In this document: piece by piece, positions 25,822 through 35,127 of the stretch | Position numbering within the stretch: the first letter of the stretch is position 1 | Layout of the letters: each line of letters begins with the position of its first letter | Source: an uncultured Gammaproteobacteria bacterium | GTDB taxonomy: Bacteria > Pseudomonadota > Gammaproteobacteria > HK1 | DNA: 64,000 bases | Reading direction: 5' to 3' | NCBI GenBank assembly: GCA_958295465.1 | Contig: OY282353.1 | Span: 1,674,001 to 1,738,000, forward strand | Notes under the pieces: model-generated | Seen by the model: only the letters and a program-made list of their open reading frames with translations | Told to the model about the DNA's origin: nothing | Database searches by the model: none | Translations under genes and position numbers: made by a program

Positions 25822-26745
25822 TCAACCCCGTGGATGATGCCGGGCGTGAATGACCTTGAGGCGCTCGCGCGCAACGTGCGTGTATATCTGGGTGGTGGAG
25901 ATATCGCGATGCCCGAGCAGCATCTGAACCACGCGCAGGTCCGCGCCGTGGTCGAGGAGATGGGTCGCGAACGCATGCCGTAGCGTATGGGGGGATATGG
26001 CGCGCGAGATCCCGGCCCGCCCGGCGTACCGCTTGACGAGATGCCAGAACGCCTGTCGAGTCATCGCACGGCCCCTGCCGGTGGGAAACAGCGCGGGGGT
26101 CAGCCTCGCCCCGAGAATCTCGGCGCGGCCCCGTTCGAGAAATCGCTCCAGCCAGTCGACGGCGGGCTCGCCGAGAGGAACCAGCCGTTCCTTGCCGCCC
26201 TTGCCGACGACCCGCAACACCCCCTGCAGCAGGTTCACCTGCTCCAGGCGCAGCCCTACCAGCTCCGAAACCCTGAGCCCCGTTGCGTAGAGCACCTCCA
26301 GCATCGTGCGGTCCCGGACCCCGAGCGCGGTGTCGACCTCGGGCGCGGCGAGCAGCCGCTCCACCTCCTGCTCGGTCAGGACGCCGGGCAACGGCCGCCC
26401 CAGCCGCGGCGCATCGATTCGATCGCAGGGGTTGTCCGAGACACGTCCTTCCCGCTCCAGATGCTGGTAGAACCGGCGCAAGGCCGAGAGGCGTCGGGCG
26501 ATGGTTCGCGGCGGCCAGTGCGCGTGCTCGCCGAGGAAATCGAGGATGTCGAGCCTGCGCGCCTCCTCGAGCCGGAGACCACGCCCGGAGAGCCACCGTG
26601 AGAATTGCGAAAGATCGCCGCGGTAGGCGGAGAGCGTCGCCGCGGCGAGCCCCCGCTCCATCCAGCTCAGATCGATGAACTCCTCGATGGCCCGGGCATC
26701 GGCCGCGTTCGGCGGCGGCAATGCCGCGGATGAGGTCGTCATCAA
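25822..26745 (-). CDS. xerD: Site-specific tyrosine recombinase XerD
   Basis: 307 residues. N-terminal SAM-like core-binding domain (ERGLAAATLSAYRGDLSQF), C-terminal catalytic domain with the arginine of ATGLRVSELVGL, the lysine of VGKGGKERLVPL, SPHTLRHAFATHLL, LLGHRDISTTQIYTHV (final Tyr nucleophile). With XerC it resolves chromosome dimers at dif. Its place next to rplS-trmD-rimM-rpsP is seen in Pseudomonas-type gammaproteobacteria and favours XerD over an element integrase. Confidence 0.92.
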   Translation of the reverse strand: MMTTSSAALPPPNAADARAIEEFIDLSWMERGLAAATLSAYRGDLSQFSRWLSGRGLRLEEARRLDILDFLGEHAHWPPRTIARRLSALRRFYQHLEREGRVSDNPCDRIDAPRLGRPLPGVLTEQEVERLLAAPEVDTALGVRDRTMLEVLYATGLRVSELVGLRLEQVNLLQGVLRVVGKGGKERLVPLGEPAVDWLERFLERGRAEILGARLTPALFPTGRGRAMTRQAFWHLVKRYAGRAGISRAISPHTLRHAFATHLLDHGADLRVVQMLLGHRDISTTQIYTHVARERLKVIHARHHPRG

Positions 26746-26915
26746 GCCGCACCGCCCGCCCGGCGCACCACGTCATCGCCAACGCGGCGCCGTCGGTGCG
26801 CAATCGGGAACGATGCCTCGGGTTCCGCCACCGGACCGGCGCGTGGTCCGAAGACACGGGGACGAGCGCATCGAATCAGGCGTCACGCTCATTCCGGGGG
26901 GAGGGAGCCTGGGGG

Positions 26916-27260
26916 TCAGATCTTCTCCCGGATCTTCGCCGCGTTTCCGGAGCGTCCGCGCAGGTAGTAGAGCTTTGCCCGGCGAACCGCTCCCCGGCGC
27001 TTGACGGTCATGTCCTGGATTTGCGGGCTATGGGTCTGGAAGACGCGCTCGACACCTTCGCCGTGGGAGATTTTCCTCACCGTGAACGATGAGTTCAGGC
27101 CGCGGTTGCGCCGGGCGATGACCACTCCCTCGAACGACTGCAACCGCTCGCGGCTCCCTTCCCTGACCTTCACCCGAACGACGACGGTGTCACCCACCGA
27201 GAACTCCGGGACCACGTCTCGAAGCTGCTCGGCCTCGATCTCGCTGATGATGCGGCTCAT
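26916..27260 (-). CDS. rplS: 50S ribosomal protein L19
   Basis: 114 residues. [20 protein letters not shown], then [20 protein letters not shown] and [20 protein letters not shown] are the L19 hallmarks. Sits at the 30S-50S interface. Last gene of the rpsP-rimM-trmD-rplS operon, one base after trmD. No clear terminator hairpin is evident downstream. Confidence 0.97.
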   Translation of the reverse strand: MSRIISEIEAEQLRDVVPEFSVGDTVVVRVKVREGSRERLQSFEGVVIARRNRGLNSSFTVRKISHGEGVERVFQTHSPQIQDMTVKRRGAVRRAKLYYLRGRSGNAAKIREKI

Positions 27261-27261
27261 C

Positions 27262-28047
27262 TCACTTGCTCCTTTCTCCGATCGCCGCCGGGTTGGCCGC
27301 CGGCGCTCCCCGTTCGCCCACGTACTCATCCAGCAACGCCCGTTCTTCCGGGTCGAGCGCGCGGCCGCGAAGCAGATCGGGGCGGCGCTCCCAAGTGCGG
27401 CCGAGCGCCTGCTTGAGCCGCCAGCGCCGAACCGCTCCGTGATCCCCGGAGAGCAGTACTTCCGGCACCTGCCGCCCTGCGACCGTCTCCGGGCGCGTGA
27501 AGTGCGGGCAGTCGAGCAATCCGTTGGAGAATGAATCCGCGCCCGCCGAATCCTCGTGCCCGAGCGCGCCGGGGATCAGCCGCGTCATCGCGTCGATCAC
27601 GACCATCGCGGCAAGCTCGCCGCCGCTCAGGACGTAGTCCCCGAGCGAAAGCTCCTCGTCCACCTCCGTCTCGACGACCCGCTCGTCGACCCCCTCGTAA
27701 CGGCCGCAGAGCATCACCAACGCCGGCCCTTGCGCCAGATCGCGGATGTCCCGCTGTTCGACCCTCCGCCCCTGGGGCGACAGATGAATGGTGCGGCTCG
27801 CACCGCCCACCGCCCCACGTGCCGCCGTGATCGCCGCTCTCACCGGCTCGTACATCATCACCATGCCGGGACCTCCGCCGTACGGCCGATCATCGACCCG
27901 GCGGTGGCGATCCGGGGCGTAGTCGCGCGGATTCCAGCAATCGAGCTCCAGCAGTCCGCGCTCTGCCGCCCGCGCCGCCACCCCGTACCGGGCGACGGCC
28001 ATCACCATTTCCGGGAAGAGCGTCACCACCGCGACCCTCGTTCCCAT
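27262..28047 (-). CDS. trmD: tRNA (guanine-N1)-methyltransferase TrmD
   Basis: 261 residues. Makes m1G37 in tRNAs reading CNN/CGG-type codons, preventing +1 frameshifts. SPOUT-class knot: VTLFPEMV at the start, [71 protein letters not shown]. Lies 3 bp downstream of rimM and 1 bp upstream of rplS. Confidence 0.97.
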   Translation of the reverse strand: MGTRVAVVTLFPEMVMAVARYGVAARAAERGLLELDCWNPRDYAPDRHRRVDDRPYGGGPGMVMMYEPVRAAITAARGAVGGASRTIHLSPQGRRVEQRDIRDLAQGPALVMLCGRYEGVDERVVETEVDEELSLGDYVLSGGELAAMVVIDAMTRLIPGALGHEDSAGADSFSNGLLDCPHFTRPETVAGRQVPEVLLSGDHGAVRRWRLKQALGRTWERRPDLLRGRALDPEERALLDEYVGERGAPAANPAAIGERSK

Positions 28048-28050
28048 CGT

Positions 28051-28563
28051 TCAATCGTCCGGATGCCAGTCCACGAGGACGATCCCGCGCTCGATATCGA
28101 CCGACCGCACCACCGTCCCGGGCAGGAAAGGGATCAGCCGTTCGATACCGCCCCGAACCACCATCACGTCATTCGCGCCGGTCTCCATCATGCGCTCGAC
28201 CTCACCAAGATCGACACCGTCTCCGGTGATCGCCCGCAAACCGACGAGGTCCGTCCAGTAGTACTCGCCGTGTTCCGCTTCCGGGAGCCGCGAACGCTCC
28301 ACCGCGATCTCGCATCCACGATAGCCGTTCGCTTCATCAAGGCCGTGGCAGCCATCGAGCCGCGCGATCACCCTCCGTCCCTGCAATCGCCCTTCGGCGA
28401 CGCCGACCCGGAACCAGCATCCGTTGCGGCCTATGTGCCATGGCGCGTACCGGAGGATGTTTTCAGGCGGCTCCGTGCTCGAACGGACCTTGACCCAGCC
28501 GCGGGTTCCGAACGGCCCGACGACACTGCCGAGAAGGACGCGCCGATGCGCCGGCACAGCCAT
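28051..28563 (-). CDS. rimM: 16S rRNA processing protein RimM
   Basis: 170 residues from the ATG ending at 28563, placed so that VLLGSVVGPFGTRGWVKV follows shortly; a longer upstream start has no family support. N-terminal RimM barrel, C-terminal PRC-barrel (YYWTDLVGLRAITGDGVDLG; IPFLPGTVVRSVDIE). Assists maturation of the 30S head by binding S19. Confidence 0.94.
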   Translation of the reverse strand: MAVPAHRRVLLGSVVGPFGTRGWVKVRSSTEPPENILRYAPWHIGRNGCWFRVGVAEGRLQGRRVIARLDGCHGLDEANGYRGCEIAVERSRLPEAEHGEYYWTDLVGLRAITGDGVDLGEVERMMETGANDVMVVRGGIERLIPFLPGTVVRSVDIERGIVLVDWHPDD

Positions 28564-28606
28564 CGGTCGCCGCCGATCCGGCCCGCCGTGCGGCCGTCCC
28601 TCGCGG

Positions 28607-28843
28607 CTACAACGAGCGGAGCAGCTTCGCAACCGCGTCGCTCGCCTGAGCCCCGTGGGATTTCCAGTGCTCGACGCGCGCGGTATCGATTCGCACCCGC
28701 TCCTCGTTTTCGGTCGCGATCGGATTGTAGAAGCCGATACGCTCGATGAACCGGCCTCCGCGCCGGCTGCGGCTGTCCGCGACCACCACGTGATAGAACG
28801 GTCTTCGCTTTGCGCCCGCTCGGGCGAGTCGAATGGTCACCAT
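28607..28843 (-). CDS. rpsP: 30S ribosomal protein S16
   Basis: 78 residues: [20 protein letters not shown], then [20 protein letters not shown] and a short tail. First gene of the operon, 43 bp upstream of rimM. Confidence 0.97.
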   Translation of the reverse strand: MVTIRLARAGAKRRPFYHVVVADSRSRRGGRFIERIGFYNPIATENEERVRIDTARVEHWKSHGAQASDAVAKLLRSL

Positions 28844-28909
28844 CGCTTGAAACGCTCCGTTGCTTCGCCCTGCCGGGACGAGGACAGGACGGCTGATGCA
28901 AGCGGCAAA

Positions 28910-28939
28910 GTTTAGGCTTTAATCGGTCGTTGCCGCAAC
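28910..28939 (-). promoter_or_regulatory. Candidate sigma-70 promoter of the rpsP operon
   Basis: On the minus strand TTGCGG (-35) is separated by 18 bp from TAAACT (-10). The -10 lies 66 bp before the rpsP ATG, in the only AT-rich patch of this gap. Confidence 0.5.
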
Positions 28940-29010
28940 GCCGATCCTGTCCGCCGGAACGAGCCCGAAGGTACGGGCTGCGGTCGACCCCATGACGCGA
29001 AGTGGCCGAA

Positions 29011-30381
29011 TCAGCCCAACCCGGGCGGCATCATGCCCCCCATGCCCCCGCGCATTCCTTGCAGCATGCGCCCCATCCCGCCCTTCCTGCGCATGCGTTT
29101 CATCATTTTCTGCATCTGGGTGAACTGCTTGAGCAGACGGTTCACGTCCTGCACCTGGGTCCCCGAGCCGGACGCGATACGGCGCTTGCGCGAGCCCTTG
29201 ATGACCCCCGGATGGCGGCGCTCCTGAATCGTCATCGACGAGATGATCGCTTCCATGCGGATGAACTCCCGGTCGTTGACCCGATCCCGCATCCCGGCCG
29301 GCAGACCCGGTAGTCCGGGCAGCTTGTCGAGCATGCTCGTCACGCCGCCCATGCTCCGCATCTGCGCGAGCTGCTCGGCAAAGTCCTCGAAGTCGAACTG
29401 CCTGCCTTTCACGAGCTTCCTGGCGAGCTTTTCGGCCTTGTCCCGATCGACCTTCTGCTCGACCTCCTCGATGAGGCTGAGCATGTCTCCCATGCCGAGG
29501 ATGCGCGAGGCGATCCGGTCGGGATGGAACGCTTCCAGCGCCTCCGTCTTCTCGCCGACCCCGAGGAACTTGATCGGCTTGCCGGTCACGTGGCGCACCG
29601 ACAGCGCCGCTCCGCCGCGCGCGTCGCCATCGGTCTTCGTGAGCACGACCCCGGTGAGCGGCAGCGCGGCGTCGAACGCCTTCGAGGTATGCGCCGCGTC
29701 CTGGCCGGTCATGCCGTCCACCACGAACAGCGTCTCCACCGGTGAGACCGCGGCGTGGATCCGCCGGATCTCGTCCATCATCCGCTCGTCGACGTGGAGC
29801 CGCCCCGCGGTGTCCACCAGCAGCACGTCGGCGAAGCGCCGCCGCGCCTCGGTGAGCGCGCCGGTGGCGATGGCGATCGGGTCGTCACCCGGAGCGCTGG
29901 GGACGAATCCGGCTCCGACCTGATCCGCCAGTGTCCGGAGTTGATCGATGGCGGCGGGGCGGTACACGTCGCAGCTCACCGTCATCACCGATTTGTCCGC
30001 CTGTTCCCTGAGCCAGCGCGCGAGCTTCGCGACGGTCGTGGTCTTGCCCGAGCCCTGGAGACCGGCCACCAGCACCACCGCCGGCGGCTGCACGTCGAGG
30101 GTGAGTCCGGAGCTGCTCCCACCCATCAGCGCAGTCAATTCGTCGCGGACCACCCGCACCAGCGCCTGCCCCGGGGTGAGGCTCCCGAGGACGTCCTGGC
30201 CCACCGCCCGCTCGCGTACCCGCTCGATGAACTCGCGCACCACCGGCAGCGCGACGTCCGCCTCCAGCAACGCGGTCCTGACCTCGCGCAACGCCTGCCC
30301 GATGTTGTCCTCGGTGAGCCGGCCGCGGCCACGCAGCCGATCCAGGGTCGTACCAAGCCGTTTGGTCAGGTTCTCGAACAC
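29011..30381 (-). CDS. ffh: Signal recognition particle protein Ffh (SRP54)
   Basis: 456 residues. N domain, G domain with P-loop LVAGLQGSGKTTTVAKLARW near residue 105, DTAGRLHVDERMM, GVVLTKTDGDARGGAALS, and a methionine-rich M domain (FTQMQKMMKRMRRKGGMGRM) that binds signal sequences and 4.5S RNA. GTPase that targets inner-membrane proteins to FtsY. Divergent from ypjD across 311 bp. Confidence 0.97.
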   Translation of the reverse strand: MFENLTKRLGTTLDRLRGRGRLTEDNIGQALREVRTALLEADVALPVVREFIERVRERAVGQDVLGSLTPGQALVRVVRDELTALMGGSSSGLTLDVQPPAVVLVAGLQGSGKTTTVAKLARWLREQADKSVMTVSCDVYRPAAIDQLRTLADQVGAGFVPSAPGDDPIAIATGALTEARRRFADVLLVDTAGRLHVDERMMDEIRRIHAAVSPVETLFVVDGMTGQDAAHTSKAFDAALPLTGVVLTKTDGDARGGAALSVRHVTGKPIKFLGVGEKTEALEAFHPDRIASRILGMGDMLSLIEEVEQKVDRDKAEKLARKLVKGRQFDFEDFAEQLAQMRSMGGVTSMLDKLPGLPGLPAGMRDRVNDREFIRMEAIISSMTIQERRHPGVIKGSRKRRIASGSGTQVQDVNRLLKQFTQMQKMMKRMRRKGGMGRMLQGMRGGMGGMMPPGLG

Positions 30382-30692
30382 CGCGCTCGCTCCATTCCCA
30401 CGCCTTCACCGTCCGTCATTGTAGCTCGCCGGAAGGCGGTTCCGATCCGGATACCATCCAGGACGATTTCATGCCGCGGAACAGATCGCGCACGCGGCGC
30501 GGTCCGGTCGAATCGGGCCGGCGGACATCCTGGGAACCGCTTCCTTCCAGGCCCGCATACCAAGCCGTCCGCATCCAGGCCGCAAGTCGGCCAGGATGAA
30601 ATCACCCGGATACCATCTCCCGGCCCTGTTCGTATCCGGTCCATCTTGGCACCATTCACCTCTGTCCGATCGCGATTGGGTCCTGGTCGCCG
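30382..30692. other. Divergent ffh/ypjD intergenic region
   Basis: No gene seen. It contains a repeated CCGGATACCATC (near 30447 and 30607) and GATTTCAT/ATGAAATC inverted copies between them, so the middle could fold into a large loop. It probably holds both promoters. Confidence 0.45.
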
Positions 30693-31508
30693 ATGCCCAC
30701 GTTGCTCGCCGCGCTCGCGGCCGTCGTCTACCTCGTGGCGGCGGTGCGAATCGCACGCCATCTCCGTCACCCGCGGGACGAACGGCCGGCGCGCGACCTG
30801 TATGCATGCGCCACCGTGTGGTGCGGCGTCGTCCTTCATGCCATAGCGGTTCGGCCGGCGCTTGCGCTCTGGAGCGGGCCGATGCTCGATCTGCCCGCCA
30901 CCGTCTCCATCGCGGGGCTCGCCCTGGCCGGGGTGTTCGGAATCGCCCTGCTCTGGCGCATCGACCATGTCGTCGGCGCGCTCGTGCTCCCTCTCGCGGC
31001 CATCGCGCCGCTCGTCCCGGTGATGTGGTCAGGGCAGGCGCTTCCCGCCGGCGCATCCACGGCCCCCATCCACGCCGTGATCTCGATCCTGACCTATGCG
31101 GTGCTGGGCCTCGCCGCGCTGCAGGCTCTGATCCTCGGCTACCAGGAACACCGGATCCGAACCAAACGGCCGGGAGGGGCGCTGAGCGCCCTGGCTGCAC
31201 TGGATACCCAGGAGCGCTGGCTGTTCCGGCTCGTGGGGGTCGGATTCTTCCTGCTCAGCCTGAGCCTCGCCAGCGGCTTCATGTTCGTCCAGGACATGCT
31301 GGCCCAGCACCTCGCCCACAAGACGGTGCTTTCCGGTATCGCCTGGGCGATCTTCGGGGCTCTGTTGTGGGGACGCCGACGTTACGGATGGCGGGGACAG
31401 ACCGCGGTACGATGGTGCCTGGGAGGGTTCGTGGTGCTGGTGCTCGCGTACTTCGGCAGCCGCTGGATCCTGGAGGTACTGCTCGACCGGCGCTGGTACT
31501 CCGCCTGA
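30693..31508 (+). CDS. ypjD: Cytochrome c assembly (CcsA/HemX)-like inner-membrane protein YpjD
   Basis: 271 residues, about eight membrane segments. CcsA-type core: TAPIHAVISILTYAVLGLAA, FLLSLSLASGFMFVQDML, HKTVLSGIAWAIFG, matching the conserved His positions used by haem-handling proteins. In gammaproteobacteria this family (YpjD/CorE) lies between ffh and a CorC-like gene, exactly as here. Function is not firmly known; a haem or magnesium-related role is proposed for the family. Confidence 0.85.
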   Translation: MPTLLAALAAVVYLVAAVRIARHLRHPRDERPARDLYACATVWCGVVLHAIAVRPALALWSGPMLDLPATVSIAGLALAGVFGIALLWRIDHVVGALVLPLAAIAPLVPVMWSGQALPAGASTAPIHAVISILTYAVLGLAALQALILGYQEHRIRTKRPGGALSALAALDTQERWLFRLVGVGFFLLSLSLASGFMFVQDMLAQHLAHKTVLSGIAWAIFGALLWGRRRYGWRGQTAVRWCLGGFVVLVLAYFGSRWILEVLLDRRWYSA

Positions 31509-31522
31509 CGCCCTGTCGAAGC

Positions 31523-31641
31523 CGGCAATTCCCTCCAGGCCGAAAACGTCCATCGAATCACCGCGACCGGGCGCCCGGACGGCAGGGAAGGCCGCGAAAT
31601 CCCGATGGCACGACCGGATCCGGGACGTTGGCTGGCATTGC
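31523..31641. mobile_element. Older degenerate 122-bp element, interrupted at its right end
   Basis: Left end CGGCAATTCCCTC resembles the terminal repeat CAGCAATTCCCGC. The body is 70-80% identical in order to the next element. The right terminus GTTGGCTGGCATTGCCA (12 of 17 positions of the family end) is split by the younger insertion at 31642-31763: bases 31633-31641 TGGCATTGC recur at 31764-31772 and the last CA follows. Rejoined, this copy is about 121-122 bp. Confidence 0.7.
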
Positions 31642-31763
31642 CAGCAATTCCCGCTAAGCCCGAAAACATCCATTGAATCGCCACGACCAGACGCTCAGGC
31701 AGCAGAACAGACCGCGAAATCCCGATGACACGACCATGTTCGGGACGTTGGCGGGAACTGCTG
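31642..31763. mobile_element. Intact 122-bp non-autonomous inverted-repeat element (copy 1)
   Basis: Begins CAGCAATTCCCGCTAAG and ends GACGTTGGCGGGAACTGCTG (imperfect inverted ends). It is flanked by a perfect 9-bp target duplication TGGCATTGC (31633-31641 and 31764-31772). It aligns without gaps to the reverse complement of the element at 52158-52279, including AATCGCCACGA, GACGCTCA and CGAAATC blocks. No coding capacity. Confidence 0.82.
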
Positions 31764-31842
31764 TGGCATTGCCACATCCCTTGACAGCACGGGGACGGCT
31801 CCCACGTAATAGGGATCAGCACCACGCGAGGGCTCCCCGCGT

Positions 31843-33123
31843 TTGAGCGACGTTCCGCTAGGCATCCTGATCGGCGCCCTGGTCGTCCTCGTCATACTCT
31901 CGGCATGTTTCTCCGGCTCCGAGACCGGCATGATGGCCCTGAACCGGTACCGGCTGCGCCATCTCGCCAGAGCTGGACATCTGGGCGCGCGGCGCGCGAA
32001 CCGGCTTCTCGATCGCCCGGACAGGCTCATCGGCCTGATCCTCCTCGGGAACAACTTCGTGAACATCGCCGCGTCCTCCCTGGCGACGGTGCTGGCGTTG
32101 CGCCTGCTTGGGGAGGCGGGCATCGCTCTTGCGGCGGGCCTCCTCACCCTGATCATCCTGATATTCGCCGAAGTGGCGCCGAAGACCTTCGCGGCACTGC
32201 ACCCGGAGCGTGTCGCGTTTCCCGCCGCGCACGTTCTCACCTGGCTGCTCGTCGTCCTCCAGCCGCTGGTGGTCGCGGTGAACTGGATGGCGAACGGGGT
32301 GCTGCGGCTGCTGCGCCTGCCGCCGTCCGGAGCCCGTCGCGATTCCCTGAGCCGCGAGGAGCTTCGCACCGTCGTGGCGGAAGCCGGCGGACTGATCCCT
32401 CGCCGGCACCGGCAGATGCTCATGAGCGTCCTGGATCTCGAGAAGGTCACCGTGGACGACATCATGGTCCCGCGCCAGGAGATCAACGCGATCGATCTCG
32501 ATGATCCTCCCTCCGAGATCCTCGAGCAGATCATGCATGCGCAGCATACGCGCGTTCCGCTGTACCGGGGCGACATCAACGAGATCGAAGGCATCCTCCA
32601 TCTGCGCCGGGTCATCGCCCCACCGAGAGAGGACGGCCTGGCCGAGTATCTCCGGGCGCAGGCGGACGAGCCCTATTTCATACCCGCCGGTACCCCCTTG
32701 AGTGCGCAGTTGCTCAACTTCCAGCGGGCTCATGAGCGGATCGGACTCATCGTCGATGAGTACGGTGAGATCGAAGGACTCGCCACCGTGGAGGATCTGC
32801 TCGAGGAGATCGTCGGGCAATTCACCACCGATCCGACCGATTACAGCCCCGACGTCCACCCCCAGGCCGACGGCACGTATCTCGTCGACGGCTCCGCGAA
32901 CGTGCGGGAGCTCAATCGCGCGATGCACTGGGAGCTTCCCACCGACGGCCCCAGGACGATGAACGGACTCATCATCGAGCATCTCGGGTCCATCCCCGAG
33001 CCCGGCACGAGCCTCATGATCGCGGGCTACCCGATCGAAATCATGCAGACCACCGGCAACGCGGTACGAACCGCCCGGGTCATCCCTTCACTGCGCAAGA
33101 CGAGGACGGAGCCCCGTGCTTAG
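31843..33123 (+). CDS. corB: CorC/HlyC-family membrane protein with CBS domains (CorB/YfjD type)
   Basis: 426 residues from a TTG start. DUF21 membrane domain at about 1-190 (LVILSACFSGSETGMMALNR; LIGLILLGNNFVNIAASSLA; FAEVAPKTFAALHPERVAFP), two CBS domains at about 205-330 (DIMVPRQEI; RVPLYRGDINEIEGI), C-terminal CorC_HlyC domain (YLVDGSANVRELNRAM). Family members act in Mg/Co efflux or resistance. It forms with ypjD the usual pair beside ffh; the 334-bp gap between the two is filled by the nested elements. Confidence 0.9.
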   Translation: MSDVPLGILIGALVVLVILSACFSGSETGMMALNRYRLRHLARAGHLGARRANRLLDRPDRLIGLILLGNNFVNIAASSLATVLALRLLGEAGIALAAGLLTLIILIFAEVAPKTFAALHPERVAFPAAHVLTWLLVVLQPLVVAVNWMANGVLRLLRLPPSGARRDSLSREELRTVVAEAGGLIPRRHRQMLMSVLDLEKVTVDDIMVPRQEINAIDLDDPPSEILEQIMHAQHTRVPLYRGDINEIEGILHLRRVIAPPREDGLAEYLRAQADEPYFIPAGTPLSAQLLNFQRAHERIGLIVDEYGEIEGLATVEDLLEEIVGQFTTDPTDYSPDVHPQADGTYLVDGSANVRELNRAMHWELPTDGPRTMNGLIIEHLGSIPEPGTSLMIAGYPIEIMQTTGNAVRTARVIPSLRKTRTEPRA

Positions 33124-33137
33124 CGGGCGGCATAGGC

Positions 33138-33250
33138 AGGTACTTAAGCTGATCGGTACGGGATATCCGGGCTGAGAACATATTCCAGGACACCGATTCC
33201 CGATCGGTAACGTGGATACAAGCCCGGCTGATTGGCTTGAGTACTTACCT
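33138..33250. repeat. Imperfect 113-bp palindrome between corB and radA
   Basis: The left arm from AGGTACTTAAGC is mirrored by GCTTGAGTACTTACCT at the right. Inside are CCGGGCT/AGCCCGG and a perfect ACCGAT-TCCCG-ATCGGT hairpin. It lies between the convergent corB and radA genes, so it could be a bidirectional terminator or another small inverted-repeat element. I found no flanking target duplication. The rest of 33124-33422 shows no gene. Confidence 0.5.
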
Positions 33251-33422
33251 GTGAGCGGGCAGGATGCCAGCGTACCGCCAACCCCCGGATCGTGACGTCC
33301 CGCGCGAACCTGCCGGGAACCGCCGGCGGCCTCCGGCCGTCACCACCCTGTTCGAACCGCTCCGGCACCGGCGCCGCGCAGGTACCGGGAGACGGGTGCC
33401 GCGAGCCCTGCCACCGCCGCAG

Positions 33423-34772
33423 TCAGATGAGATCGAGCGCACGCTCCACGCGCTCGACCCCGATGACCTCGATCCCGCCGGGCGTTCGCCGGGGAACGTT
33501 GGCGGCCGGCACCAGCGCTTTCGAGAAGCCGTGCTTGGCGGCTTCGCGTACCCGTTCCTCCCCGCCGGGCACCGGCCGAATCTCACCCGCGAGCCCCACC
33601 TCGCCGTACACCATGAGGCCGCGGTCCACCGGGCGGGCGCTCAGGGTCGAGCGCACCGCGGCCAGGATCGCGAGGTCCGCGCTGGTCTCGGCGATACGGA
33701 CCCCGCCGACGACGTTCGCATAGACGTCCAGGCCCTGGGTCGAGACCCCGGCATGCCGGTGGAGAACCGCGAGCAGCATGTTCAACCGTCCCTGGTCGAT
33801 TCCCACCGTCAGCCGCCGCGGCGGGCCGGATGCCTCGTCGACCAGCGCCTGCAGCTCCACCAGCAACGGCCGGGTTCCTTCGCGCACCACCGTCACCACG
33901 CTCCCGGCAACATCCCCGGGGCCGTGCGCGAGAAAGATCGCCGACGGGTTGCGGACCTCCCGCAGCCCTCTCCCGGTCATCGCGAAGAGACCGAGCTCGT
34001 TCGCGGCTCCGAAGCGGTTCTTGACCGCCCGGATGACCCGGAAACGGCGGTCCGCCTCGCTTTCGAAATACAGCACGGTGTCGACCATGTGCTCCAGCAC
34101 CCGCGGCCCCGCGAGCGCCCCGTCCTTGGTGACGTGTCCGACCAGCAGCACCGATACGGCATGCTCCTTGGCGTGGCGCACGAGCCGCGCCGCGCTCTCG
34201 CGCACCTGCGCGACGCTGCCCGGAGCGGACTGCAACGCATCGGTGAACACGGTCTGTATCGAATCGATGACCGCGATCCGGGGCGACTCGCGCGCGAGCA
34301 CGTCGAGGATGGCCTCCACCCGCGTCTCCGCGAGCAGCCGCACCCGGTCCGCCGCCACCTCCATCCGTTTCGCCCGCAGCGCGACCTGCCGTATCGACTC
34401 CTCACCGGTCACGTACAGGGTGCCGCCGGCGCCACCGTCAAGACCCGCCAGGACCTGGAGCAGCAGGGTCGATTTACCGATCCCGGGCTCGCCGCCGACG
34501 AGCACCACCGCCCCCGCCACGAGCCCGCCGCCGAGTACCCGATCGAGTTCGGCCAGATTCGTCCCGACCCTGGTGTCCGGAGCGAGGTCCACGCTCGATG
34601 CCGCGACCGGTCGCCCCGACCGCCCCGGCGGCATTCGCGAGCGCGCGCCACCAGTCTCTTCGATACCTTCCTCGAGCGAGTTCCACCCCCCGCACTCGGG
34701 ACACTGTCCATGCCACTGGCGGGTGCTCGCGCCGCATTGGGTACATGCGTAGACGATGCGCTGCCTCACCAT
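33423..34772 (-). CDS. radA: DNA repair protein RadA
   Basis: 449 residues. N-terminal zinc finger YACTQCGASTRQWHGQCPEC, RecA-like ATPase with LVGGEPGIGKSTLLLQVLAG, the RadA-specific KNRFG (VKNRFGAANELGLF), and a C-terminal Lon-protease-like domain (SADLAILAAVRSTLSARPVD). Hexameric branch-migration helicase in recombination. The ATG ending at 34772 starts the zinc-finger protein directly; longer readings have no support. Confidence 0.96.
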   Translation of the reverse strand: MVRQRIVYACTQCGASTRQWHGQCPECGGWNSLEEGIEETGGARSRMPPGRSGRPVAASSVDLAPDTRVGTNLAELDRVLGGGLVAGAVVLVGGEPGIGKSTLLLQVLAGLDGGAGGTLYVTGEESIRQVALRAKRMEVAADRVRLLAETRVEAILDVLARESPRIAVIDSIQTVFTDALQSAPGSVAQVRESAARLVRHAKEHAVSVLLVGHVTKDGALAGPRVLEHMVDTVLYFESEADRRFRVIRAVKNRFGAANELGLFAMTGRGLREVRNPSAIFLAHGPGDVAGSVVTVVREGTRPLLVELQALVDEASGPPRRLTVGIDQGRLNMLLAVLHRHAGVSTQGLDVYANVVGGVRIAETSADLAILAAVRSTLSARPVDRGLMVYGEVGLAGEIRPVPGGEERVREAAKHGFSKALVPAANVPRRTPGGIEVIGVERVERALDLI

Positions 34773-35127
34773 GTCGAATCGAGTCCATCGCCTCCGGGGG
34801 CCTGCGCGGACGAGGGTATAGAACGGATGCGCGGCGCGCGAGCGGCGCCGGACGTCGGGAGTGCCGGTGACGTCGCCGCCCGGAATCTGTCCACCGCCGG
34901 TGAAGTCCTGCAAAATGGTCGGGAATCGTCCATGGCTTCCGGCCCTCGCCTCCGGTGACCGCATTCGTGGGCACGCGCGTTGCGGGGACGCGCCTTGTGC
35001 CGAATCGACGGGGAGCACGAGGGACGCCGCTCCCGGCCGTTCGCGCCACGCCGCGAAATCGGGTAACGGGTGCGGGTAGCGGACAGGGACAATCCGGGCG
35101 TTCCGGCTCCGGCGACGCCTGCTTGGG
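34773..35127. other. Divergent radA/sat intergenic region, no gene seen
   Basis: 355 bp with high-GC frames on both strands but no family resemblance, repeats or tRNA. Promoters for both genes are expected here; none stands out. Confidence 0.4.

Noticed and set aside
31523-31763. Simple 120-bp tandem repeat between ypjD and corB
   Set aside because: The exact 9-bp target duplication around 31642-31763 shows an insertion into an older copy, not tandem amplification.
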